Source of the DNA: Allium sativum
Taxonomy: Eukaryota; Streptophyta; Magnoliopsida; Asparagales; Amaryllidaceae
DNA: 64,000 nucleotides
Assembly: GCA_030737875.1 (NCBI GenBank)
Contig: CM060911.1
Span: 90,354,599-90,418,598 of the forward strand
Reading direction: 5' to 3'
Position numbers and translations under genes: made by a program. The notes under the pieces were generated by a model that saw nothing but the letters and a program-made list of their open reading frames with translations, was not told the origin of the DNA and searched no databases. Positions 23,463 to 33,542 of the stretch are shown one piece after another. The stretch's first letter is position 1. Every line of letters begins with the position of its first letter.

Positions 23463-24065
23463 ACATATATAAAAATCGAATTTTTACTTCGCTATTCAAT
23501 ATATAAAAATCCATTTTTCTATCGAAGTTCAATATATAAAAATTCTATTTTTCTATCGAAGTTCAATATATAAAAATTATATTTTTATCACGCTATTTTC
23601 CACCTAAAGAATTCGCCTTTTCTAAAATAAAGATTTCACCTTTTCAAAAATAAAGATTTCACCTTTAAAAAGTCACCACTTTATTTCAACGTATATATTA
23701 TAAAAATCAGATTTTTATTTCGCTACATATACCAAGATGATATTTTTACATTCTCTATCCTATAAAGATTATATTTTTAATACTTTAAAAATATAAAAAT
23801 CATATTTTTACTCTACTATTCAATATATAAAAATCGAATTTTTATTCTACTAAAAAATCTTATCATTATATTTTGCTTTCTAAAACAAAATATAATTTTC
23901 TTTCAAAACACATGTATATTTTCTCCTTTCAAAACAATGTTTCTTTTATATAGAAAATCCTCCTTTTGAAGCAATATATATCCATATATAATTTCTGATC
24001 TTCGTGACTCAAAATGTCATCTTTATATGATAAAAATATCATTTTTATCATATTATAAAAATATA
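23463..24065. repeat. Array of short AT palindromes in LTR2
   Basis: Counterpart of 15826-16440, almost identical, with TATAAAAAT-N-ATTTTTA units. Confidence 0.7.
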
Positions 24066-24269
24066 ATCTTTTAACTTATAAAGTTTAAATCTTTTCAAAA
24101 GTTAGTTTTTAAACTTTTCAAAAATCAGTTTTTTATTCTTTTTTTTTTTACATAATTCAGTTTTTTACTTTTACATAATAAAATAAAAAAAACAGTGTTG
24201 TTTTTTTTTCTAATTAACATCGGATAAAACTATATAAATAAAATAAAGAAATAAAATAAAAATAAAATA

Positions 24270-24560
24270 ACTTACAGGGGGGTTTAGCGTCGGTCGTGGG
24301 GGGCTACTGGGGGTGTCGATGTCGGCGTGAGGCCTGGAGGCGGGTGGGGCTGTCGCGGCTTCAGGTGGCGGCGCTAGGGCTTCGAACGGGGAGGAAGGCG
24401 TCGATGTCTTCGGGGCTCGAATCGGGGAAAGGCGGTGGGCGGCGCTCGGAGTTCGAACGAGGTGGCGATGGCTTCGGGGCGTCGATCGCCCTCTTAGGGT
24501 TTTTTTTTTTTATGCGGTTGTAATCGAATGAACGGGGAGGGGGGGGGGCAGTACGAAGGA
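24270..24560 (-). other. GC-rich leader exon of LTR2 with GTAAGT donor
   Basis: Counterpart of 16639-16930. The minus strand reads CCCCCCT then GTAAGT at 24275-24270. Homopolymer C and A lengths differ from the LTR1 copy. Confidence 0.55.
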
Positions 24561-25486
24561 AAAGGGAGGGAATAGAGATTTTTTTTATTTTTTATTTTTA
24601 TTTAATTATTTAATTTAGCAAAAAGATTGACTTTTACATACAACCTCGAAACGAGGCCCACCGCCTGTCGCCCATAACGTTTTACCCCCATTCCGAACAC
24701 AATGGGATATGTATCGCAAGCTGATTTGATCGTTACAATCAGTTTCCTTTTGAATTTTCATTTAAATCACTATATTGAATTTTAAATGCACATTTCAAAT
24801 TACCGGGGTCACCTACTAACTAGAAAAATTCCATAAAAATATTTTCTAGCTTCGTATTGACGATACGGTCCTAACAAAACTAGTTTCGTCGAATTCTGAG
24901 GCCGTTTGAAAAATGGCCAATTTTAAGGGCCTGAATTCCATAGCGACTATTCAGAATTTTCAACTGGACATATCTTATCATTTATAAAGTGAAATCTCAG
25001 TTTGTTAACTTCGTTGGAAAGATATTCACTATTAGATTCCATTATTTTTGGTTTCACTAAAATCCGGATTGTTTTGCACCCGGTACATTCAATTGAAGTT
25101 CAAAATCGAATTATCGAACTACCGCGCCATTTTCAATTCTATTTATAATTATATATAATTATTTATATTCTAACGACGACGCGTATAATATATACGTTCG
25201 AATTATATTCAAAATAAATTTCTCGTTGATATTATTTAAAATAATTCATTTTAAATATTCAAAATTCGCCAAAATTGCAAAAATAAAAATTTTAAACTGG
25301 CCCAGATTTTACGGGTTGTTACACTCTTACCCCTACATGTCCCTGTTGAGGGTTGGTTCGCCAGTGGGCGCGAGACTCGAGAGGGTCGCCGTAAAACAAG
25401 TGGTTGGGGTACCATTGGGAGCCACGGTGGGTTTTACCTGCTGTACTGGAGGATGAAGGGATGGTTGCAAAGCCTACCGGATTTCG

Positions 25487-25498
25487 TGGTATCAGAGC
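25487..25498 (+). other. Primer binding site of element C
   Basis: TGGTATCAGAGC, complementary to initiator Met-tRNA, followed by TTTGGTTAAGCTT, much like the M interior. Confidence 0.88.
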
Positions 25499-25537
25499 TT
25501 TGGTTAAGCTTAGTTCTGGAATATAACATTTGAACGA

Positions 25538-25672
25538 ACTCGTCAGAAATAGAATCAGTAGTGTTCTAGGACGGGTAACTCTATACAGATAGGATCAGCA
25601 ATATCCTAGTATGAGTATAGCAGAATCAGAACAACTCGTTAGAGATGGGGTCAGAAGTGCCTCAGAACGAGT
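25538..25672 (+). ncRNA. Three 39-nt two-stem hairpins downstream of the primer site (C)
   Basis: H1 25538-25576: ACTCGTC/GACGGGT, inner AGAAT/GTTCT, loop CAGTAGT. H2 25578-25616: ACTC-ATAC/GTATGAGT with one bulged T, inner AGGAT/ATCCT, loop CAGCAAT. H3 25634-25672: ACTCGTT/AACGAGT, inner GGGGT/GCCTC, loop CAGAAGT. Each is exactly 39 nt. The 5' side of the internal loop is AGAAAT or AGAGAT (AGAT in H2) and the 3' side AG (A in H2). The stems differ between copies by paired changes. Confidence 0.75.
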
Positions 25673-25876
25673 CGAGAGTAATATGTTTTTAAATAACGTG
25701 TTTGTGATTATATATATATAGTCTGATTTTAGAAATATAATTTTTGAATATATGAAAGATATATATATTTGAAAAGTTAAAAGGGTTAAAAACAATTGGA
25801 TTGGTTGTTGTGTTGTGTGATAGTAGATTTATCAAACCACTTTCGACTTTATTCCTTTTCGGGGACGAAAAGTTTT

Positions 25877-25889
25877 AAGTGGGGGAGAT
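25877..25889 (+). other. Polypurine tract of element C
   Basis: AAGTGGGGGAGAT directly before TGTAACGACCC. Confidence 0.85.
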
Positions 25890-27224
25890 TGTAACGACCC
25901 AGAAAATCTGAACCAATTTAAAAATTTTAAATTGGCTAAAATAATGGATTTTAAATATTTAAAATAAATATTTTAAATAATGGCGATGAAAACTAAGTTT
26001 TAATCGACAATTGAAAACGAATATAATTAATTATAATTATAAACAAGGCCTGAAATGGCGTGGCAGTTTCAAAAATTGAATTCAAACTTTGTCGGACTGT
26101 ACCGGGTGCAAAACAATCCGGATTTTAGTGAAACCAAAAATATTTAAATCTGTTAGTGAATATCTTTCTAACGAATCCGACCAATCGAAATTTGATAGCG
26201 GGAATCAAAAGAGATGTCCAGTTGGAAATTTTGAATAGTCGCTATGGAATTCAGGCCCTTGAAAATGGACATTTTGCAAATGACCTCGGATTTCGACGAA
26301 ACCACTTTTGTTGGATCCGCAGTGTCAAGTTATTGTTAGTTTTCAAATTTCATAATTTTACGAATCAATATGGGAGCGTGGCAAAGGAAAACGAGTTTGA
26401 CCGGTTTCAGTTGATTTTAGTCGACTGGAAATTGGCCATTTTTCAAACGGTCTCAGAATTCGACGAAACTAGTTTTGTTAGGACCATATCGTCAATACGA
26501 AGCTAGAAAATATTTTTCTGGAATTTTTCGAGTTCGTATGTGAAACGACCCGCAAATCCGTACTATCTGAGTTGACTAAAAACACCACACGTCCAACTCA
26601 AATTGCACAGAAATACGACTCATTATTAGAAAGAAGTTAGAGGATGAGAAATAGAAAGAAAGAAATATTAGAATAGAAGAAAACAAAGATCACAACTCAC
26701 AGCGGAACGAATAAAATATATTATATAACATAAGCTTTGAAATACAGATCTGTTCTGTACATATATACATACCATCATCAAAGTACACATAACATTTGAT
26801 TCAGCGGAAGTAACTCTAAATAACTAACATTGAAGCCTCCAGCTTCAAGCTCCTCCAAATGTATCTGTAAAGGCCTGAAACACTTGACTGCCCGTACAAA
26901 TTTGGGCACCCAAGAGTTTAAGGAAAACAAAACAAAATAAACTCTGGGTCAGTCATGGGACTGGTGTGAGTAAACTCCAACCACTTGTTTAACTTTCAAA
27001 ACTCTTTTCGAAAGAAAAGATAATAGTAAGACCAGCCCACACATAAACATGGACGGTTTTTACCTTACTATAACCCAAAACACTTTGATATCAAATCCAA
27101 TGATATTATATTAATGTCTACATCAAATAAATAACCAAATATCAGAACGCTTGCATCTCACGCTCCACATATATAGTATAAAATCAAAAACCGCATGGCG
27201 CTTATTGGAGATTGGATTTCCAAC

Positions 27225-27560
27225 ATGACAAGGTATGGGACCACCTTCCGATGATGTATCTCTAGAGGCGAATACACCTGGGTTCAACAAGAACATCTTG
27301 CAACCCGGCCCACACATGACCGACCACTCATTTCGCTTGAGTGTATCGAATGTATATCACCAACGGTTGGACTCAAACCACCGTTTCCCGAATGGGCAGA
27401 ATCGATAGATTTAGAAACAAAAGGAATTTCTCTAGATAGGTGATTATACACCCTAATGGGTGCGACCCACATAGCCATGCTGCCTGCCCGATTTTTGTCC
27501 TTTCCCGGTTGTTGAGGCCTGAGGCTACGAATACTTACCATTCCGTGATAGCACAATCAC
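27225..27560 (-). other. Conserved LTR block shared by G and S
   Basis: Shares long runs with 34229-34564 (G LTR B) and, despite overall divergence of the families, with 45533-45868 in solo LTR S. Examples are GTATCTCTAGAGGCGAATAC, CACACATGACCGACCACTC and TCTCTAGATAGGTGATTATA. Several stops in all frames argue against coding; RNA function or a recent common origin are the options. Confidence 0.6.
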
Positions 27561-28285
27561 TTTGAATGCCACATTGTCAGATCCGTTAATCACTAGTTGA
27601 GTTTGCACAAATATTCTGGATATTATGCTAAGGGATCAATCCGTTGCAACCATATATATTCATACAGACCAACCCATTTGATCATTGGAAATACTCTGTC
27701 AGACATTCGTCCATTTTCGTTCGTTCTGGGATTGAACGAAGCCGAAGGCACTGTTTCTATAAATAGAAAAGCCCTTGCACTTTACTCCGTCTTCAATATA
27801 TTCAGCATACTTGGTTCGCAACGCTTATGCCGATACGGAGTGGTTCTTCGGATAATAATCCAACCGGTCTCTCCATATTGACAACGATGGTCAAAAACTT
27901 CGATAGTCTGTGATTTAACTATCGAATAAAAACAAGTGTTCATCCAACATATCAAACAAATCACTGGGCTCTTTAATTAATATTTTATTAATTAAATCTC
28001 TTCTATATTCTCTTATCAATATTTGTTAACCAAATATTTCAATAATCATCTCGGCCTCTTATGCCATTTGGAAAACGTTTCCAAATATCAACTTCTTTTA
28101 TTTTCTATATATTAGAAAAATCTCTATTTGCAATTGAAAACAATTTCAATCATTTATCTCTATTCCCTTTTGTTTACAACATTCGATTTTTATATTCACT
28201 TTACTATCGAATTCAATACGTCGATACAATGATTTCAAATTATCAAAATATCTTAAAAATATTCTAACTCCTTACATTTCCGGAA

Positions 28286-28502
28286 AATTTCGCCATAACC
28301 TCCCCTGTATCGGGAGCATCCGGAAATTTCAAATAGCTTTCCCGGTCCTTCTAATCTCAAAAAGAAAAAGAAGAAGCCAAGCGGCCAGCCGATACGGCGC
28401 ATAAAACTCATATATGAATTTTAACATGTACCTTTTTGTCGGGCACATAAATAAAAATCTTCATATACTCCATCCCATATCTGTTTAACACCCGTTCACC
28501 TG
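28286..28502 (-). other. Conserved CT-rich block with acceptor-like site in LTR A
   Basis: On the minus strand: AAAACAG followed by GTGAAC, GTGCCCGACAAAAAGGTACA, GCCGCTTGGC, a CTTTTT run, GACCGGGAAAGC, GATGCTCCCGATACAGGGG and GTTATGGCGAAATTT. Same block as in the M interior and the C LTR. Confidence 0.75.
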
Positions 28503-28519
28503 TTTTCCATTCAGTTTAA

Positions 28520-30540
28520 CTCAATCCAATCGTTTGAATTCAATTTTTGAATCGTTTGAATTCAGTTTCGCTCAATTATTCTTTAATTAGCCTTTTTGCC
28601 TATTTCACTTCTTTGTTGAACATAACATGTTCAAATAAAATATTTAACTGGCTGACAACCAAATTGAATTTCAATTTCAATTCTAGTTTCCTTTTTTTTT
28701 TATTTCGAATATAAATTTTCAAATCGAATTCGCTTATTCAAAGCCCAATATTAATTCGAAATCTCATTAACTAATTTCTATTCGAACTAGTTAACTCCAT
28801 TCAATAAATCAAAAATCTGATTTCTGTTTCAAAAATCAACCCATTACTCCACTGGAGTTCACATATATTTTATAACTCAAATCTGGATTTTTCTAAATAG
28901 AAATTTCGATTTTTATTTGCTTAAAATCCTTTAATATCATTAAATAAACCGTTATGGTTTTATAATGGTTCTGGCGCTGCTTTTCTGAAAATTTGATTTT
29001 GACATAACTCAAAATCTATACGACGAAATTCAGATTTTTCTCTTTCATTTGAAAACTATTATCAAACCGGTCCTGACGTTTCTTGTTTCAAAGAATTTCG
29101 ACTTCAATTGGGTTCTGTATACTCAATTGAAGTTCGAATCGCCAATTTACGAACTGCAGCGCCGCGGCGAGTTCGTTTTAATTATATTTATATATATAAA
29201 ACCCTTTAAACTTCTTTAAAATGAATTCAACTCTGTTTAGCTCTATTTGAATTCTTGATTCAAATTCCAATCTCACTTTTGAATTCTACATTTCAAATTC
29301 AAATTCCTTTTCTATTTGATATTCAAATTCAATACTTAAATTTCTATTTGAATTCCCTATATTCAAATTCTATATTTGAATTCATTTGAATTCTCTTATT
29401 CAAACTCTATTTTTAAATTCCATTTTAACTTCTACATTCCAATTTCTATATTTGAATTCTATTGGAATTCAAATATTCAAACTCCTTTTTAAATTCTATA
29501 TTCAGAATTCCATAATTTAAAACCCATTTGAATTTCATATTCAAATCCCATAAATCAAATCCTATTTAAATTCAAATTGAATCTCTTATATTCAAATTTC
29601 ATTTTCCATTTGAATTCTAATATTCAAATTCGTTTCCAGCCCCATTTGAATTCTAATCTTCAAACTCATTTTTTTCACTATTTGAATTTCTTCACTCGAA
29701 TCCATTTGAATTCTCTTGAATTCAAATTCCATTTCAAAACCATTTGGATTTCCTATTTTGAAATCCTATTTGAAATTCTATTTCCAATTCTACTTTGAAA
29801 TCCTATTTTCAAAGTTTATTTCAAATTCTATTTTGAAATCTCATATTCAAATTTCTACTTGAATTTCTGTATTCAATTCCATGTTCAAATTAAATACTCG
29901 AATTTCTATTTCAAATCTCAATTCAAATCTCATATTTAAATTCCATTCAAATCTCTATTCAAATTTCACATTTGAATTCTTCCTTGAAATACTATATTTC
30001 AAATTCTATTCAATTCTTCTTTGAAAATCTATTTTCAAAGTCTATTTTGAAATTCTACATTGAAATTCTATATTTGAATTTCTTTATTCGAATTCCTTTG
30101 AATTCAAATTTTATTTAATTTCTTGAATTCAAATTCTACTTTTCATTCTAATCTCGTCTATTCAAATTCTATTTGAACTTCTTATTTGAATTTCTAATAT
30201 TCAATCCCCTTTTAAAATTCAAATATTTAACTCCCTTTTAAAATTCAAATGTTATACTCAAATTTCATTTGAGTTATATATATTTAAAAATTTCATTTCA
30301 CATCCTGTTTTGAAATTTTATTTCAAATTCCAATTTCACACTGGTGTTTCTATTTCTGAATTATCAAATGATAATTCTTTTCACTTCATTTATAACTTCG
30401 TTATAAAAGAACTATTTATAAACTTCGTTTAAAAAGAAACTACTTGTTTTATTTTTCGAAAACAAGTTTATATTTTTATTTCCCTTTTAAAATTCAAATT
30501 TAAAAATAGAATTTTTCCCTTTTTAAAATCTCAAGTATCC
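28520..30540. repeat. Two-kilobase TTTGAATTC/ATTCAAAT low-complexity array (LTR A)
   Basis: Nearly every 15-20 bp carries ATTCAAATT, ATTTGAATT or TTTGAAAT, in both orientations, without a fixed period. It is highly self-complementary. The copy in LTR B is 35520-37510. The open frames through it (for example 29577-29798) are compositional. Confidence 0.8.
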
Positions 30541-30670
30541 TTTCATGATATTTTTAAATATCATTGCTTAAGCCCAGTGATAAAACACACAAAGCGACCA
30601 ATTATTTATTTTTCTAACACATCATATATATATATATGCAAACAAATAAACAAACAGATAATATATTTTT

Positions 30671-30692
30671 GAGGAATCCAATTGGATTCCTC
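30671..30692. repeat. Perfect 9-bp hairpin in LTR A
   Basis: GAGGAATCC, AATT, GGATTCCTC. Counterpart of 723-744 and 37677-37698. Confidence 0.75.
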
Positions 30693-30875
30693 CAACCTGT
30701 TTCCCTGCATCCACAGACGTTAGCACATAAATAATACCCATTCAGCTTCGTGGCAGAATATCGCGGTATAGAAGGTCATCCACTAATCATAGCGTGGGGC
30801 GTATAGGGTAATCATCCGCTATGAAACTGCGGGCATCCGCTAATGAGACTGCGGGAATCCAACCAATCAATCAAC

Positions 30876-30878
<3 letters not shown>

Positions 30879-30929
<51 letters not shown>
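30879..30929. repeat. (AT)n microsatellite, long allele in LTR A
   Basis: About 25 AT dinucleotides. The same site in LTR B (37885-37899) has about 7, which accounts for most of the LTR length difference. Confidence 0.95.
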
Positions 30930-30930
<1 letters not shown>

Positions 30931-31036
30931 CCTAAATAACTAATATATATATATAAAATAACCAGAAAGCATTCACACAAGCAACAAACAATTATTTTTA
31001 ACGAAACAAAAATAATTCTAAACGTGAGTGAGATTT

Positions 31037-31920
31037 ACTCACCAGGGTTTTCCATTGCCAAGTATCCATTTATTCCAAATCGTCCTGCGTAATTATATAC
31101 CTTTCTTCCTTGACCTATGTACGAAGCAACATCAACAATTACTGATAAATTCCATTGAGATAAACCCCAAAATATTCTTCGACATTTCACCGAACATTTT
31201 CCGTGCATCTACTTCTCCATTGCTAGACTTCCCCAAATTCAGATCGCAATATGAACAGTGCCTCCCATCACCTTGTTCAATGGTTCAAACGCCTACCAGA
31301 TCGCACTTCCAGGCATCGTGACCCCTTCTATTAATCGCCCTCTCACAAATGTCGGAACCCCTATGGCCTAAGCACCATACCAGATCCGATGTGAAACAAT
31401 CACCGCATCTTCAGTACTATCGTGACCTACACCCACGCTCGTTGGTTCGAAGTCGCACTACCACCCTCACAGTCGATCGCGACTAAACTCCTGAGCTGCT
31501 GATTGCCTTGAACGGCCATGCCTTTTTTATTGAAGAATAGTTCGATCCTCATCGTCGAATTAACCCCAATGCCATCACCTGAACCTGAGACTTCTCCTAG
31601 GGCACTTGCTTCCTCAGGCTTGAATACAAACTACTCGAAGACCCCCCTTTTCCGATTTGCTGAAAATCGATGCTTTTAGATTTCCCACTGGATGGATTAA
31701 AACTGAAAAGGTGCAAGCTCGCGTATAAAGATAAGTGCGGCTTCTGATTGAAACAAAGAAGTGATGCCGTTTTGATTGAGGCTGACTTCGAAACAATTAA
31801 AACGAAAGAGGATTGATTTTTGATTTAAAGTGGAGCGCTGCCATTTTATTTGTTTACTGAAGTTGTTGTTCAATTCTTCAGAACTGATGGGAGATGGAGT
31901 CGAGATTTTATATAGATGTG
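31037..31920 (-). other. Leader exon and core promoter of LTR A
   Basis: The minus strand reads TATATAAAA at 31914-31906, then about 860 nt of GC-richer leader ending AACCCTG then GTGAGT (31042-31037). No recognisable protein is encoded. The copy in LTR B has TATA at 38886-38878 and donor at 38014-38009. Confidence 0.55.
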
Positions 31921-32453
31921 GACAGAAACATATAGTACGAAAGCCATTAATCCCTTGTTTCTTTGATACTAAAGTAGGGAGACAGAATTTTGGCTCGAGG
32001 AAGGAGTAGCTGCGCGATTTTTAGTTTTTAGGTCGGCTGATTTGATTTTGTCTGATTTTATTATATAAAATATTTCGAAATATCTCGTGGTTCCTAAATA
32101 GCAAATCCCGAACCGCTATCCAACAGTAAGGACCAATATATGCCGGTTATATCATCATTCTAAACTTAATGAATCTGGTTCTGAGATTTTAATTTGAACG
32201 TATAATTAAAATAGCCATACTAATTCATTTTAAATTCAAAACAAATAATTTCTTCAAAAATGAATTTCTATTGTCATCGTTCAGTTTTATCTTCGAATTG
32301 AATTATTTCAAACTTCTCGTATTTCGATGAAATAAATCGTATTTCGATTATTTAATCGAAATCTAGTATAAAAATTCTTTTATATTATCAACACAATATT
32401 TAAAACGATATTAAATATTTAAAATAAATTGACCAAAAATCCGGGTCGTTACA

Positions 32454-32464
32454 TTCTTCCCCCC
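32454..32464 (-). other. Polypurine tract of element G
   Basis: On the minus strand it reads GGGGGGAAGAA, immediately before TGTAACGACCC. Confidence 0.85.
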
Positions 32465-33455
32465 TTAAAATAATTTCGTCCTCGAAATTGCTAAGGTAGG
32501 AAAAAGGGTACAAATCCATTTCTTTCAAGATCTCACTTATGTTGAAACTCAACTCCTCATATTTCAACAAATTAACTCCAACCAAAACTTTTGGTCTTCA
32601 CACATTTGATTTCAATGATCTACGATCAATCCATTTATATCCAATCTATATTCCATCAAACCTATTCAAATTGATTCTAATCAATTCATTCACTTCGATC
32701 CATTTAACTTGTTTAAGTTAAATTTAAATTCCAGAATTCAAATCCCTGGGTTTTTCTTTTCCAAATCCTTCTGAAATCACTTAAATATATACATGTATAT
32801 TTATTTCCATTTCAAATTCAAACATTTGAATTTCCAAACTACTTGTTTTCTTTCAAACAAATTCCCATCAAAAACTTTTCTAAGGTAGCAATCCATCACT
32901 TAGAAACTCGGAAATGAACACTGATGATGTTGCAATCATCATCAGAATTATTTCCCAGCCACTGAAGTGAGTTCAGTGCTTTATTATTTCAAAATCCATG
33001 ATTTCTTTCAAATCCTTTAAAACAAATCTATATCATTTTAATACACTTTGAAAAATATTTTTCAACTTCCCAGGATTTTAAATTCTGAGTTCTGTTTTTG
33101 AATTCAATTTTAATTCATCTCATTTGTATATTTCATTCATATACAAATTTTATTTGGTTATATATAACCATTCAAATTTTTATAATTAAATTTGATTATA
33201 ACGATAACAATCAACACATTCAATAATTTCAGAAAATTATTAGTTTTATATCAAAATAGAATTTTGAGTAAAATTATTCAACCACTAAAACAATATTGTG
33301 TCAATTTCTCTTTTCAAGTGTTTAGAAACTCCTATCGACTTTGTGGCGTCCCACTATTCGATCAGAATTCATAAACCACTCACAGACTAGCCAACACAAT
33401 ATAAAACAGTTTTTATATCAATTTACAAATACGTTCTCTCATATATATACACTCA

Positions 33456-33494
33456 ACTCATTCTGGGGTACTACTGACCCTATCTCTAATGAGC
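33456..33494 (-). ncRNA. 39-nt two-stem hairpin downstream of the primer site (G)
   Basis: Read on the minus strand from 33494: outer stem CTCATT/AATGAG (the CGTT/AACG of C and M replaced by CATT/AATG, pairing kept), internal loop AGAGAT and AG, inner stem AGGGT/ACCCC (four pairs), loop CAGTAGT, identical to C copy H1. A second possible stem, GAGC-ATAC/GTAT-GCTC, lies between it and the primer site (33491-33523). Confidence 0.72.
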
Positions 33495-33530
33495 ACATGC
33501 CATACAAGCCTAGGTATTCGCTCAACCTAA

Positions 33531-33542
33531 GCTCTGATACCA
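33531..33542 (-). other. Primer binding site of element G
   Basis: On the minus strand it reads TGGTATCAGAGC, 2 nt from LTR B, complementary to initiator Met-tRNA. Confidence 0.92.

Larger units (their letters stand above)
18721..25323 (-). mobile_element. LTR2 of element M (6.6 kb)
   Basis: On the plus strand it starts TGAAAACCCGCAG and ends ACGGGTTGTTACA. On the minus strand it is the 5' LTR, next to the primer site. From about 21800 to 25323 it is nearly identical to LTR1 14145-17687; from 18721 to about 21795 it is clearly more diverged from LTR1, and it holds about 80 bp (21705-21795, with an AT tract) missing from LTR1. Donor GTAAGT is at 24275-24270. There is no coding capacity. Confidence 0.85.
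25324..25889 (+). mobile_element. Interior of element C (plus strand), 5' LTR missing
   Basis: 25324-25486 is a GC-richer stretch of unknown origin. The primer site is at 25487-25498, three hairpins at 25538-25672, then AT-rich sequence and TTTTCGGGGACGAAAAG with the purine tract before the LTR at 25890. There is no gag or pol. Instead of its own 5' LTR, the interior abuts M LTR2 in opposite orientation, so the left half of C was lost or rearranged. Confidence 0.75.
26541..32453 (-). mobile_element. LTR A of element G (3' LTR on the minus strand)
   Basis: Minus-strand order: U3 from 32453, TATA at 31914-31906, leader to 31043, donor GTGAGT 31042-31037, an AT-rich intron-like region with the GAATT repeats (30540-28520), acceptor-like AAAACAG at 28502-28500, the conserved block to 28286, and a second conserved region (27560-27225). 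No protein is recognised; the short frames are shadows of these blocks. Confidence 0.93.

Noticed and set aside
10764..25323. Target-site duplication for element M
   Set aside because: ATGGG before LTR1 and CTCTT after LTR2 do not match, and shifting the boundaries by a few bases does not help.
25538..25672. Kink-turn reading of the hairpin internal loop
   Set aside because: The internal loop has AG, not GA, on the short strand, so the tandem sheared G-A geometry does not fit cleanly.
31028..31321. 97-codon frame repeated exactly at 38000-38293
   Set aside because: The repetition reflects the two G LTRs. The frame is antisense to the element and crosses the splice-donor block.
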